Shown piece by piece: positions 15,075-23,644 of a stretch of DNA of 37,809 bases (position 1 is the stretch's first letter; every line of letters starts with the position of its first letter). The DNA lies in NCBI GenBank assembly GCA_003167495.1, contig PMSX01000368.1, positions 1 through 37,809 of the forward strand, written 5' to 3'. The position numbers were made by a program, and so were the translations under genes. The DNA is from Bryobacterales bacterium. Lineage in GTDB: Bacteria > Acidobacteriota > Terriglobia > Bryobacterales > Bryobacteraceae. The notes under the pieces are model-generated. The model did not search any database, was not told the DNA's origin, and worked only from the letters and a program-made list of their open reading frames with translations.

Positions 15075-16286
15075 ATGTATAAGAATGTAGCGCCGTTCTT
15101 GCTGCAGAAGATCGCAGGGATTGAAGAGGCGGGTCTTTTCAAGCGCGAACGGGAAATCACCAGCCCGCAGCAGGCTGAAGTTGGGGTTGGCAAAGCTTCG
15201 GTTTTGAATATGTGCGCTAACAACTATCTGGGGTTGGCGAATCATCCGGCGGTCGTGGGCGCGGCGAGGGAGGCGCTGGACAAATGGGGCTACGGTTTGG
15301 CGAGCGTGCGTTTTATATGCGGCACGCAGTCTATCCATAAAGAACTTGAGGCTAAGCTGAGTGAGTTTTTGGGGACGGAGGACACGATTCTTTACGGGTC
15401 GTGTTTTGATGCGAATGGCGGGCTGTTTGAAACGCTGCTGGAGGAAAACGACGCGATCATTTCAGACGAGTTGAATCACGCCAGCATTATTGACGGGATA
15501 CGGTTGTCGAAGGCGGCGCGGTTCCGGTATAAGAATGGCGACATGGCGGATCTTGAGGGCAAATTGCGGGAGGCCGCTTCTGCGCGGCACAGGCTGATTG
15601 CGACGGATGGCGTGTTTTCGATGGACGGTTATATTGCGAAGCTACCGGAAATTTGCGACTTGGCGGATAAGTATGAGGCTATGGTCATGGTGGACGATTC
15701 GCATGCGGTGGGCTTTATGGGGAAGACGGGGCGCGGAACGCATGAGCACCACCATGTAATGGGCCGGGTGGACATTATTACGGGAACACTGGGGAAAGCG
15801 TTGGGAGGGGCAAGCGGCGGTTACACGAGTGGGCGGAAAGAGATTATCGATTTGCTGCGGCAGCGGTCGCGGCCGTATTTGTTTTCGAATTCGGTGGCGC
15901 CGCCGATTGTGGCGGCTTCGCTGAAGGTGCTGGAGTTGGTGGGAGAATCGACGGAGCTGCGGGATCGTTTGTTTCGGAACACGGTGCGATTTCGGGAGCG
16001 CATGACGGCGAACGGGTTCCAGATTTTGGCTGGGGAACATCCGATTGTGCCGGTGATGTTTGGCGATGCGTTCCGGGCGACAGCCATGGCGGATGCGCTG
16101 CTGGGCAAAGGGGTATACGTGGTGGGTTTTTCGTACCCGGTGGTACCGCAAGGGAAAGCGCGGATTAGGGTGCAGGTTTCGGCGGGGCATACGGAGGAGG
16201 AGTTGGATTTCGCGGCGGAGCAGTTTTTGGCGGCCGAGCGGGGAAGCGGAAAAAAAAGCTCGACAAACGGCGAGGAGTTGCGATAG
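15075..16286 (+). CDS. kbl: Glycine C-acetyltransferase (2-amino-3-ketobutyrate CoA ligase)
   Basis: This 403-residue PLP enzyme of the alpha-oxoamine synthase family cleaves 2-amino-3-ketobutyrate with CoA to glycine and acetyl-CoA, the step after Tdh. Landmarks are NMCANNYLGLANHP, RFICGTQSIHKELE, DELNHASIIDGIRLSKA, DGVFSMDGYIAKLPEI, VDDSHAVGFMGKTGRG, and TGTLGKALGGASGGYTSG with the PLP lysine near residue 240. The length is normal, with a short polar tail (GKKSSTNGEELR). It begins four bases after sdaA, so the three genes are one operon. The set converts threonine to glycine plus acetyl-CoA and serine to pyruvate. Confidence 0.95.
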   Translation: MYKNVAPFLLQKIAGIEEAGLFKREREITSPQQAEVGVGKASVLNMCANNYLGLANHPAVVGAAREALDKWGYGLASVRFICGTQSIHKELEAKLSEFLGTEDTILYGSCFDANGGLFETLLEENDAIISDELNHASIIDGIRLSKAARFRYKNGDMADLEGKLREAASARHRLIATDGVFSMDGYIAKLPEICDLADKYEAMVMVDDSHAVGFMGKTGRGTHEHHHVMGRVDIITGTLGKALGGASGGYTSGRKEIIDLLRQRSRPYLFSNSVAPPIVAASLKVLELVGESTELRDRLFRNTVRFRERMTANGFQILAGEHPIVPVMFGDAFRATAMADALLGKGVYVVGFSYPVVPQGKARIRVQVSAGHTEEELDFAAEQFLAAERGSGKKSSTNGEELR

Positions 16287-16309
16287 AGGCGTCAGAGGAG
16301 ATTGATCCG

Positions 16310-16597
16310 ATGAATGTCGCGCAGCATGCGGAGCAGATTCTAGCAGCCTGGAAGCGGGCGGACCCGGCGAGTTTCGAGCACGAGTTGAACGATGCGATGA
16401 AGAGTTGCCAGCTGGTGGAGCCGGCGAACTGCTTTGAGAGCGAACAGCGCGAAGTGCTGGCGAGCGTGGTAGAACGTTTGCGGCTGATGCGTCCACAGCG
16501 GAGTGGAAAGGCGTCGGGGGAAGAGCGTTGCAGTCCACAAAGCTTGCACGCGGGATTCAGCTTGTTGGAACATCTTCGCCAGCGCGCGGCAGCTTGA
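16310..16597 (+). CDS. Small hypothetical protein
   Basis: This is a 95-residue, mostly helical protein (MNVAQHAEQILAAWKRADPA, LNDAMKSCQLVEP, VLASVVERLRLMRP, LHAGFSLLEHLRQRAAA) with no family I recognise. GAGGAGA nine bases before ATG 16310 is a strong ribosome site, which supports real translation. It lies 23 bases after kbl and could be the last gene of that operon, or a stand-alone gene before the flagellar cluster that starts at the promoter at 16659. Amphipathic helices suggest a protein-binding role; nothing further can be said. Confidence 0.6.
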   Translation: MNVAQHAEQILAAWKRADPASFEHELNDAMKSCQLVEPANCFESEQREVLASVVERLRLMRPQRSGKASGEERCSPQSLHAGFSLLEHLRQRAAA

Positions 16598-16658
16598 GAG
16601 ATTAGAAGGCTTGTCCCGGCGCAGCTTGGTTTGGCGCAACTGCGGTGGTTGCGAATGC

Positions 16659-16685
16659 TAAACTTTGGCGGACCCGCGCCGATAA
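16659..16685 (+). promoter_or_regulatory. Near-perfect sigma-28 (FliA) promoter
   Basis: TAAACTTT (16659-16666), an 11-base spacer, then GCCGATAA (16678-16685) matches the known sigma-28 consensus TAAAGTTT-N11-GCCGATAA with one change. It lies about 18 bases before the flbD start. It implies that flbD-motA-motB is a late flagellar operon. Confidence 0.88.
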
Positions 16686-16703
16686 GAAGACGGTAGGCCC
16701 TAT

Positions 16704-16961
16704 ATGATCCACTTGACTCGCCTAAACCAAGCCCCCTTGGTGGTCAATGCGGATCTGATCGAGCACATTGAGATGACTCCCGACACGGTCATCGTGCTCA
16801 CCACGGGGCAAAAGATCCTGGTTCGGGAAACAGCCAACGAAATCATTGAGAAAGTGGTGTGTTTCCGGCGTAGCGTGCTGGAGGGGTTGCCACTGGTGAC
16901 GGCGTTTGGGAGCGTAACGACGCGCCCCCCCGGAAAAGACGATGCGCACCATGGCCAATGA
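16704..16961 (+). CDS. flbD: FlbD/SwrD family flagellar protein
   Basis: This is a short 85-residue protein whose first 60 residues fit the FlbD family: MIHLTRLNQAPLVVNADLIE, HIEMTPDTVIVLTTGQKILV and ETANEIIEKV. In Bacillus the relative SwrD raises flagellar motor power and is co-transcribed with motor genes. Here it directly precedes motA and motB behind a sigma-28 promoter, which agrees with a role in stator function. The C-terminal 25 residues are longer than in typical members and overlap the start of motA by 20 bases. Confidence 0.9.
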   Translation: MIHLTRLNQAPLVVNADLIEHIEMTPDTVIVLTTGQKILVRETANEIIEKVVCFRRSVLEGLPLVTAFGSVTTRPPGKDDAHHGQ

Positions 16962-17793
16962 AAAGAAAGGCGCGGCGGTGCGGGGCCGAATCGATTTCGC
17001 TACGGTGGCAGGGCTGGCGGTGGCAGGCATCGGCCTTTTGGGCGGCTTGATACTGGAGGGCGGCCAGTTCAGCGACGTCGCTCAGTACACGGCGGCGTTA
17101 ATCGTGGGGGCCGGAACGGCGGGCGCGGTGATGGTTACCATGCCGCACACTTTGATCATTTCGGCGCTGCGGCGGTTGAGGGATGTCTTTTGGGATAGCG
17201 CGCCGCCGCGTGCCGCTTTGATTGCACAATTACTGCTTTTTGCGCGCCAGGCGCGGCGTGCCGGAATCGTGTCTCTGGAGGAGCAGGGTGAAGCCATCGC
17301 GGACAATCCTTTTCTGAAGAAGGCTCTCATGCTTGCCGTCGACGGTACGGATTTGCAGGATTTGCGGCGGATTATGGAACTCGAAATCGAAGCGGCAGCG
17401 CGGCGCGGCGAGGCGGAAGCAAAGGTGTTTGAAACGGCGGGGGGGTATGCGCCCACGATTGGCATAATCGGCGCGGTGTTGGGCTTGATTCAAGTGATGA
17501 AACACCTGGAAGATATGGAGCGGGTGGGTCATGGGATCGCGGTCGCTTTTGTGGCGACCGTTTATGGCGTTGGGCTGGCGAATCTTGTGCTGCTGCCAGC
17601 CGGCGCCAAGATCAGAGCCCGTTTGGAACAATCGCTCGAAGACCGGGAATTGATCCTCGAGGGCGTGATTGGCATTGCCGAAGGGATGAATCCCAAACTG
17701 CTCGAAAGCAAGCTGGGGGCGTTTGTCGAAGAGGAAGCAGCAGGCATCGAACGCAAAGAGAGTGTTGCCGGAGAAGCAGTGATAACTCCGTAA
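16942..17793 (+). CDS. motA: Flagellar motor stator protein MotA
   Basis: This 283-residue inner-membrane protein has four predicted membrane segments, two near the N-terminus (about 15-35 and 45-65) and two near 165-185 and 200-220. The large cytoplasmic loop between them (AARRGEAEAKVFETAGGYAP) contains the charged residues that contact FliG. Signature segments are GGLILEGGQ, TAALIVGAGTAGAVMV, YAPTIGIIGAVLGLIQVMKH and GHGIAVAFVATVYGVGLANL. With MotB it forms the ion channel that drives rotation. The start at 16942 has GGAAAAG upstream; ATG 16951 is an alternative. It is translationally coupled to flbD. Confidence 0.93.
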   Translation: MRTMANEKKGAAVRGRIDFATVAGLAVAGIGLLGGLILEGGQFSDVAQYTAALIVGAGTAGAVMVTMPHTLIISALRRLRDVFWDSAPPRAALIAQLLLFARQARRAGIVSLEEQGEAIADNPFLKKALMLAVDGTDLQDLRRIMELEIEAAARRGEAEAKVFETAGGYAPTIGIIGAVLGLIQVMKHLEDMERVGHGIAVAFVATVYGVGLANLVLLPAGAKIRARLEQSLEDRELILEGVIGIAEGMNPKLLESKLGAFVEEEAAGIERKESVAGEAVITP

Positions 17794-17807
17794 GAGGAGC
17801 AGCGCGA

Positions 17808-18587
17808 ATGGCCCGCCGAAAAACAGCACCGAAGGGAAATCATGAGCGCTGGCTGGTTTCCTACGCCGATTTGGTTACCTTGCTTTTTGGATTTTTTGTG
17901 GTGATGTTTGCTTCCACGCAAACCGATCATGCGCGTGCCAGGCAAATATCGGCAGGAGTCGAGAAAGCTCTCAAAGAGGGTTCGACGCCGCCGAAAATCG
18001 CGGCGATTCTGGGCGGAACGGTGGATGACAAGGGCCGCGGCAACGCTATGTTACGCGGACCGGCGTTTCCTACGCCCCCTGCCGAAAAACCCGAAGCGCC
18101 ACTCAAGGACTTGGCGGCCGCTGCCACGTTGCTGCGCAGGCGGCTGGCGGAAGAGGTTGACCTGGGAGCGGTCGAGATTCGAGTCGAAGAGCGGGGGGTG
18201 ATTGTGGGACTGAATTCAGCGGTCTTTTTTTCTACGGGTGACGATACCATTGAGCCGGCGGCGTACGCGACGCTCGAAAAGGTGGCCGTGATCCTCAATC
18301 GTTTGCCTAATGCGCTACGGCTCGAGGGGCATACCGATTCGCTGCCGATCAATACCGCCCGTTTCCCGAGCAACTGGGAACTCTCGGCCGCGCGGAGCAT
18401 AGCTATGCTTCGGTTGTTTAGCGAACGCTTTGGGGTGGCGCAGGAGAGGATGGCGGTAGTTGGCTATGCTGACACGGCAGCCATCGATTCGAACGATACC
18501 GAGCAAGGCCGCCGCCGCAACCGGCGCGTTGACATCGTCATCGTGAGCGAGTCGGGATTGCGGGCCGAAGCGCGGCCGAGCCACTAA
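17808..18587 (+). CDS. motB: Flagellar motor stator protein MotB
   Basis: This 259-residue protein has a single N-terminal membrane helix with the ion-binding aspartate at residue 21 (SYADLVTLLFGFFVVMFAST). A plug/linker region follows, then a C-terminal OmpA-like peptidoglycan-binding domain (VFFSTGDDTIEPAAY, LEGHTDSLPINTARFPSNWE, ERMAVVGYADTAAI, RRRNRRVDIVI). It anchors the MotA channel to the cell wall. GAGGAG eight bases before the ATG marks the start, 14 bases after motA. It closes the sigma-28 operon; the next gene faces the other way. Confidence 0.93.
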   Translation: MARRKTAPKGNHERWLVSYADLVTLLFGFFVVMFASTQTDHARARQISAGVEKALKEGSTPPKIAAILGGTVDDKGRGNAMLRGPAFPTPPAEKPEAPLKDLAAAATLLRRRLAEEVDLGAVEIRVEERGVIVGLNSAVFFSTGDDTIEPAAYATLEKVAVILNRLPNALRLEGHTDSLPINTARFPSNWELSAARSIAMLRLFSERFGVAQERMAVVGYADTAAIDSNDTEQGRRRNRRVDIVIVSESGLRAEARPSH

Positions 18588-18637
18588 GTGGGCGTGGCTC
18601 GAAACGGAGAAAGCATGACGAAACGATGAAAATACTG

Positions 18638-21600
18638 CTAGTGTAGGCTCAGCAACTGTTCAAACAACTGTGGCATGCCGGCCATAATTCTCTGCACGCG
18701 GGTACGGTAATCCGCGACGCATTCGCGTCTGAACTCAAACATGGAGGACTCGGGCCAAGTGCGTCCGAAGATGTCCATCAACATTCCGCGGAACTTACCG
18801 GAGGGTTGTCCACTGGCGCGGTCGCGCTGCTCGGAATAGGCAACTCGCTCGGCTGACGTGAGTGCGCATAAGAGCGGATGAATTCTTTCGGAACCCACGT
18901 TTCGGTACTGCTGGATTTGCTGGATTGTGCGATCTAACGGCAGATCGTTCCAGATTTCTTTGCCCACGTTTAACGTTTCGTTACGCGTCCAACAGGTCAT
19001 CGGAAAGGCATCGATTAGCCAATTGCCGAGATGGATAGCGTTGGCACGCCCTTTTCCATAGAGAAGCAGGTCCTCTTCCGACCGCGCAAACCACACCGTG
19101 AGGGCGTCGAGCAATTGTGCAAAGCGCGCGCTATTGATTTGTTCGCGATATTGGGTGCCGAAAATGCCAACCGATTTGGGAGTCCTTCTGACCAGGGACA
19201 GCAGTTCTTCCGTCAGGATCGGCTCGAACATACTATTACCAACGCCAACAATCAACAGATCGAAGTCGCCAGGGGGAAGATTCCAGGGGAGGAAATTGGC
19301 ATGATGCACTTCAGCAAAACCCGGCAAGAGTGAGTTGATCAGATGGAAGCCGAGCCGGCCGCCAAGGTTCCCGTAGTGATTGCCGGAAAGGACGAGCACA
19401 CGCGGGTTGCCGGGCGCCCGCCTTTGGCCGGGCTGTATGCGCAGTAAGACCTGGTTATCCACGCGTGTCGAGGTCTGCACAAGGAAGCCAGCGCGATAGA
19501 CTTCGGAACAGAGATCGTCGAGGCTGATGTGATTCGCCCAACCGAGCGCGGCGCGATCGAGTTGCTGTGTGTAGTCCGTTGGATGGTAAGAGAAAATGAC
19601 GGGTATTCGAAACGCGCAAAGTTGCCGCAGAAATCCGCGCCAGTCATGGATGTTTTCCAGAACGCCGAGGGCAACCACGTGTGTTGCTTCTTTCTTTGCC
19701 GGAAGACTCTCTCCGTTGAAATTGCAGATTATTGTGCGCTCATCGTGTTGAACTGAGTCGCAGGGGAGATAGCTGCAACCATAGGGGAGGTAGGTCTCGA
19801 GCGCCATCGTGCCACAGCCCAGGTCCAATACAGTTGCGCCGGCGGGAATGAAATCGGCTGCCAGTTTGGCGCGAGAATCCGAGCTCGGTTGGAGAGTAGT
19901 GGCATTAGCGGGGTGCGGTACATCCGTCGGAGCAGTGATGCAGGCGGGCGAGCGGGCTGGGACTGCCTTCTGTAGCCAGTCTTGCAACTCAGCGAGCATC
20001 TCTTGGACAACAGTCTCCCAATCTCCGAGGGTTTTCTGGCGAAAGAGGCGCATACTCGGATACCAGGGTGAATCGTTGCGGTCCAAGAGCCAGCGCCAGT
20101 CTGGGGAAAATGGGACGAACATCCAGACAGGCTTCCCGAGGCTTGCCGCCAGATGAGCTACGGCGGTATCCGCGCTGATCACTAGATCGACGGACGAAAG
20201 TGCCGCGGCGGTTTCGGCGAAGTCGGTTAAGAAGGGCGAGAGATCACGCACGCGATTACTAAGTCCCTCGCTCTTGAGTTCTTCGGCTGGCGATCCCAAT
20301 TGCAGACTGAAGAAGTCCACGTTGGGGGCAATCGCGTCGGCGGCAGTGATCAGTGGGAGGAGCAGGCGCAAGGAGAGAGACCGATTGCGATTGTTGGGGT
20401 GAGTGGGGCGCCCGGCCCAAATCAAGGCGACCTTGGGTTTGCCGCTGGCGATGCGTTGCTCCCAAGTCTCCCGAAGGCTGGGGGGAACGACGAAGGGAGC
20501 CGGCGGAGGGATAGATTCGAGGTCCGTTCCAAACATGAGCGGCAGACTCAACAGAGGACAATGCGTAGCAAAGCCGCTCGGCGTTAAGGCTGGCACAACC
20601 TGGTGTCCGCCCGGAAGAAAGCGCATGAGCCGGCAAAGGGGGTTGGAGACCGCCAACACGACGTGGCCGCCAAGCTTCGCCACTAACGGCAGATAGCGGG
20701 CGAATTGGATACTGTCGCCAAAGCCTTGTTCGGCGTGCAGCAGGATGCGTTTCCCGGCCAAAAAACTGCCGTCCCACAAAGGCGGCATGTTAGGTGGCTT
20801 CGTATCTTTGGTGTGTTTACTCTTCCAACGCCATTCATATTCGCGAAATCCTTCGCGATATTGACCAAGCAACAGTAGTAAGTTGGCCAGATAAAAGTGC
20901 GCATCGCCGTTCTCAGGAGCGAGACGGCAGGCATGCCTAAGAGCTTCTTCCGCTTCCGGCAGGCGCCGAAGATCCCCTAAGAGATTGGCCATGTTGCACC
21001 AAACTTTCGGAGAGTCCGGCTGCAATTCCAGCTGCCTGCGGCGGGATGCCAAAGCTTCGTCGTAGCGGAATAGGATTTGAAGCGCCATGGCCCGGTTACT
21101 ACTCATGGCGAAATGCTCGGGCCAGGCTTGCAAGCCGAGGTCGCAAACTTGCAGCGCTTCTTCCGGACGCTGCCGGTGAAGCAAGATCGAGGCCAGATTG
21201 CAAAAAACCTCGGGGCTGGTCGATCCGAGCCGGATCGCGGCCCGAAAGTGCGGGATAGCATCGTCAGGCCTCTCCGGCATGAGGGCGTGTGCCAGAGAAG
21301 AATGATAGCCCGCGCTGTTCGGGACGGCCTGCACCGCCTTCTCGAGGTTCAAGATGGCCGCATTGAAGTTGCCGGATTTTATTTGGGATTCGCCAAGAAG
21401 ACAGCGCGCCCGCGGGTTGAACGGCGCGGCGCGAACGGCTTTTTCCAGCAGGACGATCGCTTCTTCGTACCCGCCAGTTGACATCATTCGAGCGGCCTCA
21501 TCTAGAGTGCGATCCGCCGATAGATGTCGCGATTTAGCGGCCTTGTTCCGCAATCCCAAAACCTGCGATTCCTGTTTGATCAGACTTCCGCATTTAAATA

Positions 21601-21640
21601 AGTGCCTGCTACTGAATGGGGTCTCAGAAAAAGCTAGCAA
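18638..21640 (-). CDS. TPR - GT9-like glycosyltransferase - methyltransferase - pyruvyltransferase-like fusion
   Basis: This protein has 1000 residues and four regions. Residues about 45-285 are TPR repeats (GGYEEAIVLLEKAVRAAP, AEEALRHACRLAPENGDAH). About 290-555 is a GT9-like transferase: RILLHAEQGFGDSIQFARYL, KVALIWAGRPTHPN, DLVISADTAVAHLAASLGKP, PDWRWLLDRNDSPWYP. About 595-745 is a class I methyltransferase (VLDLGCGTMALETYLP). About 745-990 resembles polysaccharide pyruvyltransferases (LSGNHYGNLGGRLGFHLINS, LIVGVGNSMFEPILTEELL). No membrane segment is seen, so it should be cytosolic. It lies between motB and flagellin on the opposite strand, so flagellin glycosylation is my inference. The longest frame starts at TTG 21640; ATG 21487, preceded by GATGAGG, is an alternative that shortens only the N-terminus. 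Confidence 0.8.
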   Translation of the reverse strand: MLAFSETPFSSRHLFKCGSLIKQESQVLGLRNKAAKSRHLSADRTLDEAARMMSTGGYEEAIVLLEKAVRAAPFNPRARCLLGESQIKSGNFNAAILNLEKAVQAVPNSAGYHSSLAHALMPERPDDAIPHFRAAIRLGSTSPEVFCNLASILLHRQRPEEALQVCDLGLQAWPEHFAMSSNRAMALQILFRYDEALASRRRQLELQPDSPKVWCNMANLLGDLRRLPEAEEALRHACRLAPENGDAHFYLANLLLLLGQYREGFREYEWRWKSKHTKDTKPPNMPPLWDGSFLAGKRILLHAEQGFGDSIQFARYLPLVAKLGGHVVLAVSNPLCRLMRFLPGGHQVVPALTPSGFATHCPLLSLPLMFGTDLESIPPPAPFVVPPSLRETWEQRIASGKPKVALIWAGRPTHPNNRNRSLSLRLLLPLITAADAIAPNVDFFSLQLGSPAEELKSEGLSNRVRDLSPFLTDFAETAAALSSVDLVISADTAVAHLAASLGKPVWMFVPFSPDWRWLLDRNDSPWYPSMRLFRQKTLGDWETVVQEMLAELQDWLQKAVPARSPACITAPTDVPHPANATTLQPSSDSRAKLAADFIPAGATVLDLGCGTMALETYLPYGCSYLPCDSVQHDERTIICNFNGESLPAKKEATHVVALGVLENIHDWRGFLRQLCAFRIPVIFSYHPTDYTQQLDRAALGWANHISLDDLCSEVYRAGFLVQTSTRVDNQVLLRIQPGQRRAPGNPRVLVLSGNHYGNLGGRLGFHLINSLLPGFAEVHHANFLPWNLPPGDFDLLIVGVGNSMFEPILTEELLSLVRRTPKSVGIFGTQYREQINSARFAQLLDALTVWFARSEEDLLLYGKGRANAIHLGNWLIDAFPMTCWTRNETLNVGKEIWNDLPLDRTIQQIQQYRNVGSERIHPLLCALTSAERVAYSEQRDRASGQPSGKFRGMLMDIFGRTWPESSMFEFRRECVADYRTRVQRIMAGMPQLFEQLLSLH

Positions 21641-21713
21641 GCGATAATTCTTAGGCGTCTCGCGATCTATTGATCTACGGCGAAAATGGCCATGGGTGGG
21701 AGGGCGGCGATTC

Positions 21714-21729
21714 TGGCATGCCGCGTGCT
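21714..21729 (+). promoter_or_regulatory. Possible sigma-54 promoter upstream of flagellin
   Basis: TGGCATGCCGCGTGCT has the invariant GG-N10-GC of -24/-12 promoters and fits TGGCAy-N5-TTGCw with one mismatch in the -12 box. It lies about 210 bases before the flagellin start, leaving a long leader. A single match of this kind can occur by chance in GC-rich DNA. Confidence 0.35.
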
Positions 21730-21826
21730 GTTACGACTGGCGAAAGAACCCGAGGCCATTCTCAAGTGGGAGTAAGCTTCGAGGGTTTCTCTTGCCGGTT
21801 CGATTGGCAGCAAGCCTCGGTAGCAG

Positions 21827-21855
21827 TCGAAAGCTGTTGAAAAAAGGACTAGAAT
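21827..21855 (+). promoter_or_regulatory. Possible sigma-70-type promoter upstream of flagellin
   Basis: TCGAAA (21827-21832) and TAGAAT (21850-21855) are separated by exactly 17 bases and match TTGACA/TATAAT at four and five positions. The start of transcription would be about 80 bases before the flagellin ATG. No sigma-28 promoter of the quality seen at 16659 is present here. Confidence 0.4.
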
Positions 21856-21941
21856 CCCTCCCAAAACAATCGACATGGTTTTTGAAGGCCGAATACGAGC
21901 CGTGAGGCGAAGGCCGGAAAACAAAGAAAAAGGAAAAGACA

Positions 21942-23576
21942 ATGATTTCAATTCAAACAAACACAGATTCTCTCATGGCGCAGCAAAATTTGAACCTCGA
22001 CAATCAGTTTCAAAGCAGCACCATTCAACAATTAACATCCGGCTACCGCATTAATAACAGCGGCGACGACGCAGCGGGTTTGGCGATCGCCAATCAGGAA
22101 CAGGCGAACATTACGCAATTGAACCAGGGCGTGCTGAACGCCAACAACGGAACGAGCCAACTGCAAATTATTGACGGTGGGTTAAGCAATATTTCGACGA
22201 TTCTGAACCGCATGCAAACGCTGGCGACGGAATCGGCATCGGGCACTTTTACGGGTAGCCGCGCCACGCTGAACCAGGAGTATACCGGACTGGTTTCGGA
22301 AATCACCCGCCAGGCATCCAACATCGGCCTGAACGCCGGCGGAACTTTCAACACGAACCTCAACGTCTTTATCGGCGGCTCCGGCTCGAACATTGCGAAC
22401 GGTAGCGTGAACATCAATCTCGGCGGTTCGGCGAATGCGGTTGATGCAACCAGCCTCGGCTTGGCAAACACCAATGTACTGGGCGGCGGCGGCGCGAGCC
22501 TGAGCGGCAACACGGTGGACTTGAATGCCGCGGGCCAAAAATTCTTGACAACTGGCCAGGACAAGCAGTCTTACGTCTTCCAGGTGTACACGGGCGGAGC
22601 GGCGACGGCGGTTACCGCCAGCTTGACCAACCCGGGCAGCAGCGGTGTGGTTGGTGGTGGATTCACCGCGGCCCAGGTGCTCGCCGGACTGAACAGCCAG
22701 TTGAGCGCGTACGGAATCACCGCGGGTACCAATAGCAACGGCACACTGGAATTCAGCGGTTCGAGTGCTTTCTCAGTGACAGATAGCGCCGCCGTAGCCG
22801 ACGGTTCGGGGATCAGCAATGGTGGCGTAACTTCCACGGCCGAGAACACCTCGAACTATGTAGCCGACGGCGCGGCCACGTACACCGCGCCGGCTGCTAA
22901 TACTTACGTCGCACCCGTCGGCACTACCGCCGGCACTGCTGGCACGGTGAATACCGAAACGCTGCAGTTCCAGACGAGCAACGGCGCGGCGAGTGTTACG
23001 CTTACTCACGCCGCCGACGCCACCCAGGCGCAGGCCATTGCCAGTATCAATGCCCAAACGGCCGCCCTTGGCGTCTACGCTATACAAGGCGCAAATGGTG
23101 GCATTTCGCTGCAGAGCACGAACAGCTTTACCTTGACTGATACGACGACTACTCAAAACTTAAGTGCTACCGGTGTTGTCAACAGCACCGACGTTGGTGG
23201 CGCCGGCATTTTTGCCGCCACTCCCGGTGGCTCTGTTGTTGGCGGTCCAAGCACTGCCGTCACCGTGACGCCCGCGACCAACAATTCGACCAGCAACGCC
23301 ACTGCCGCGATCGCGGCGATCACTGCGGCTATCTCGCAGCTGGGCCTCGCGCAGGGCACCGTCGGCGCCGGCGAAAACACTTTGAATTATGCCACCAATT
23401 TGGCGCAATCGCAGATCACCAACTTCTCTGCGGCAGAAAGCCAGATTAAAGATGCCAACATCGCCGCGGAAGCCGCTAACTTGACCAAAGCGCAGGTGCT
23501 TGAACAAACCTCTGTTGCGGCACTTGCACAAGCCAATTCCGAACCGCAAGCCATTCTCAAGCTCTTGCAGAGCTAG
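21942..23576 (+). CDS. fliC: Flagellin
   Basis: This 544-residue filament protein has conserved D0/D1 ends. The N-terminus reads SIQTNTDSLMAQQNLNLDNQ, LTSGYRINNSGDDAAGLAIA and NDGTSQLQ-like NANNGTSQLQIIDGGLSNIS. The C-terminus reads AQSQITNFSAAESQIKDANI and AAEAANLTKAQVLEQTSVAA, ending LKLLQS. The middle (about 165-450) is a variable surface region made almost entirely of Ala, Gly, Ser, Thr, Asn and Val, with many Ser/Thr that could carry O-glycans. GGAAAAG precedes the ATG. The protein is exported by the flagellar type III system and capped by FliD, encoded next. A hairpin follows the stop. Confidence 0.95.
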   Translation: MISIQTNTDSLMAQQNLNLDNQFQSSTIQQLTSGYRINNSGDDAAGLAIANQEQANITQLNQGVLNANNGTSQLQIIDGGLSNISTILNRMQTLATESASGTFTGSRATLNQEYTGLVSEITRQASNIGLNAGGTFNTNLNVFIGGSGSNIANGSVNINLGGSANAVDATSLGLANTNVLGGGGASLSGNTVDLNAAGQKFLTTGQDKQSYVFQVYTGGAATAVTASLTNPGSSGVVGGGFTAAQVLAGLNSQLSAYGITAGTNSNGTLEFSGSSAFSVTDSAAVADGSGISNGGVTSTAENTSNYVADGAATYTAPAANTYVAPVGTTAGTAGTVNTETLQFQTSNGAASVTLTHAADATQAQAIASINAQTAALGVYAIQGANGGISLQSTNSFTLTDTTTTQNLSATGVVNSTDVGGAGIFAATPGGSVVGGPSTAVTVTPATNNSTSNATAAIAAITAAISQLGLAQGTVGAGENTLNYATNLAQSQITNFSAAESQIKDANIAAEAANLTKAQVLEQTSVAALAQANSEPQAILKLLQS

Positions 23577-23591
23577 TTTTAACCTCTAACC

Positions 23592-23630
23592 GGAGGGGCC
23601 GGGCGTCTTAAGATCGTTCCGGCCCTCTCC
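23592..23630 (+). terminator. Hairpin between flagellin and fliD
   Basis: GGAGGGGCCGG (23592-23602) pairs with CCGGCCCTCTCC (23619-23630) with one bulged base around a 16-base loop. No strong T run follows, so it may act as a partial terminator or mRNA stabiliser that lets flagellin be made in excess over FliD. Confidence 0.55.
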
Positions 23631-23644
23631 ATCTGAGATTTCTT

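Noticed and set aside
21791..21814. TTCGATT stretch with flanking inverted bases, at first sight like a tRNA T-arm
   Set aside because: No acceptor stem, anticodon arm or CCA context; only an imperfect hairpin in the flagellin leader.
22094..22849. Long minus-strand open frames opposite flagellin and fliD
   Set aside because: They are shadows caused by the Ala/Thr/Gly-rich codon pattern of the real genes; no ribosome sites or family features.
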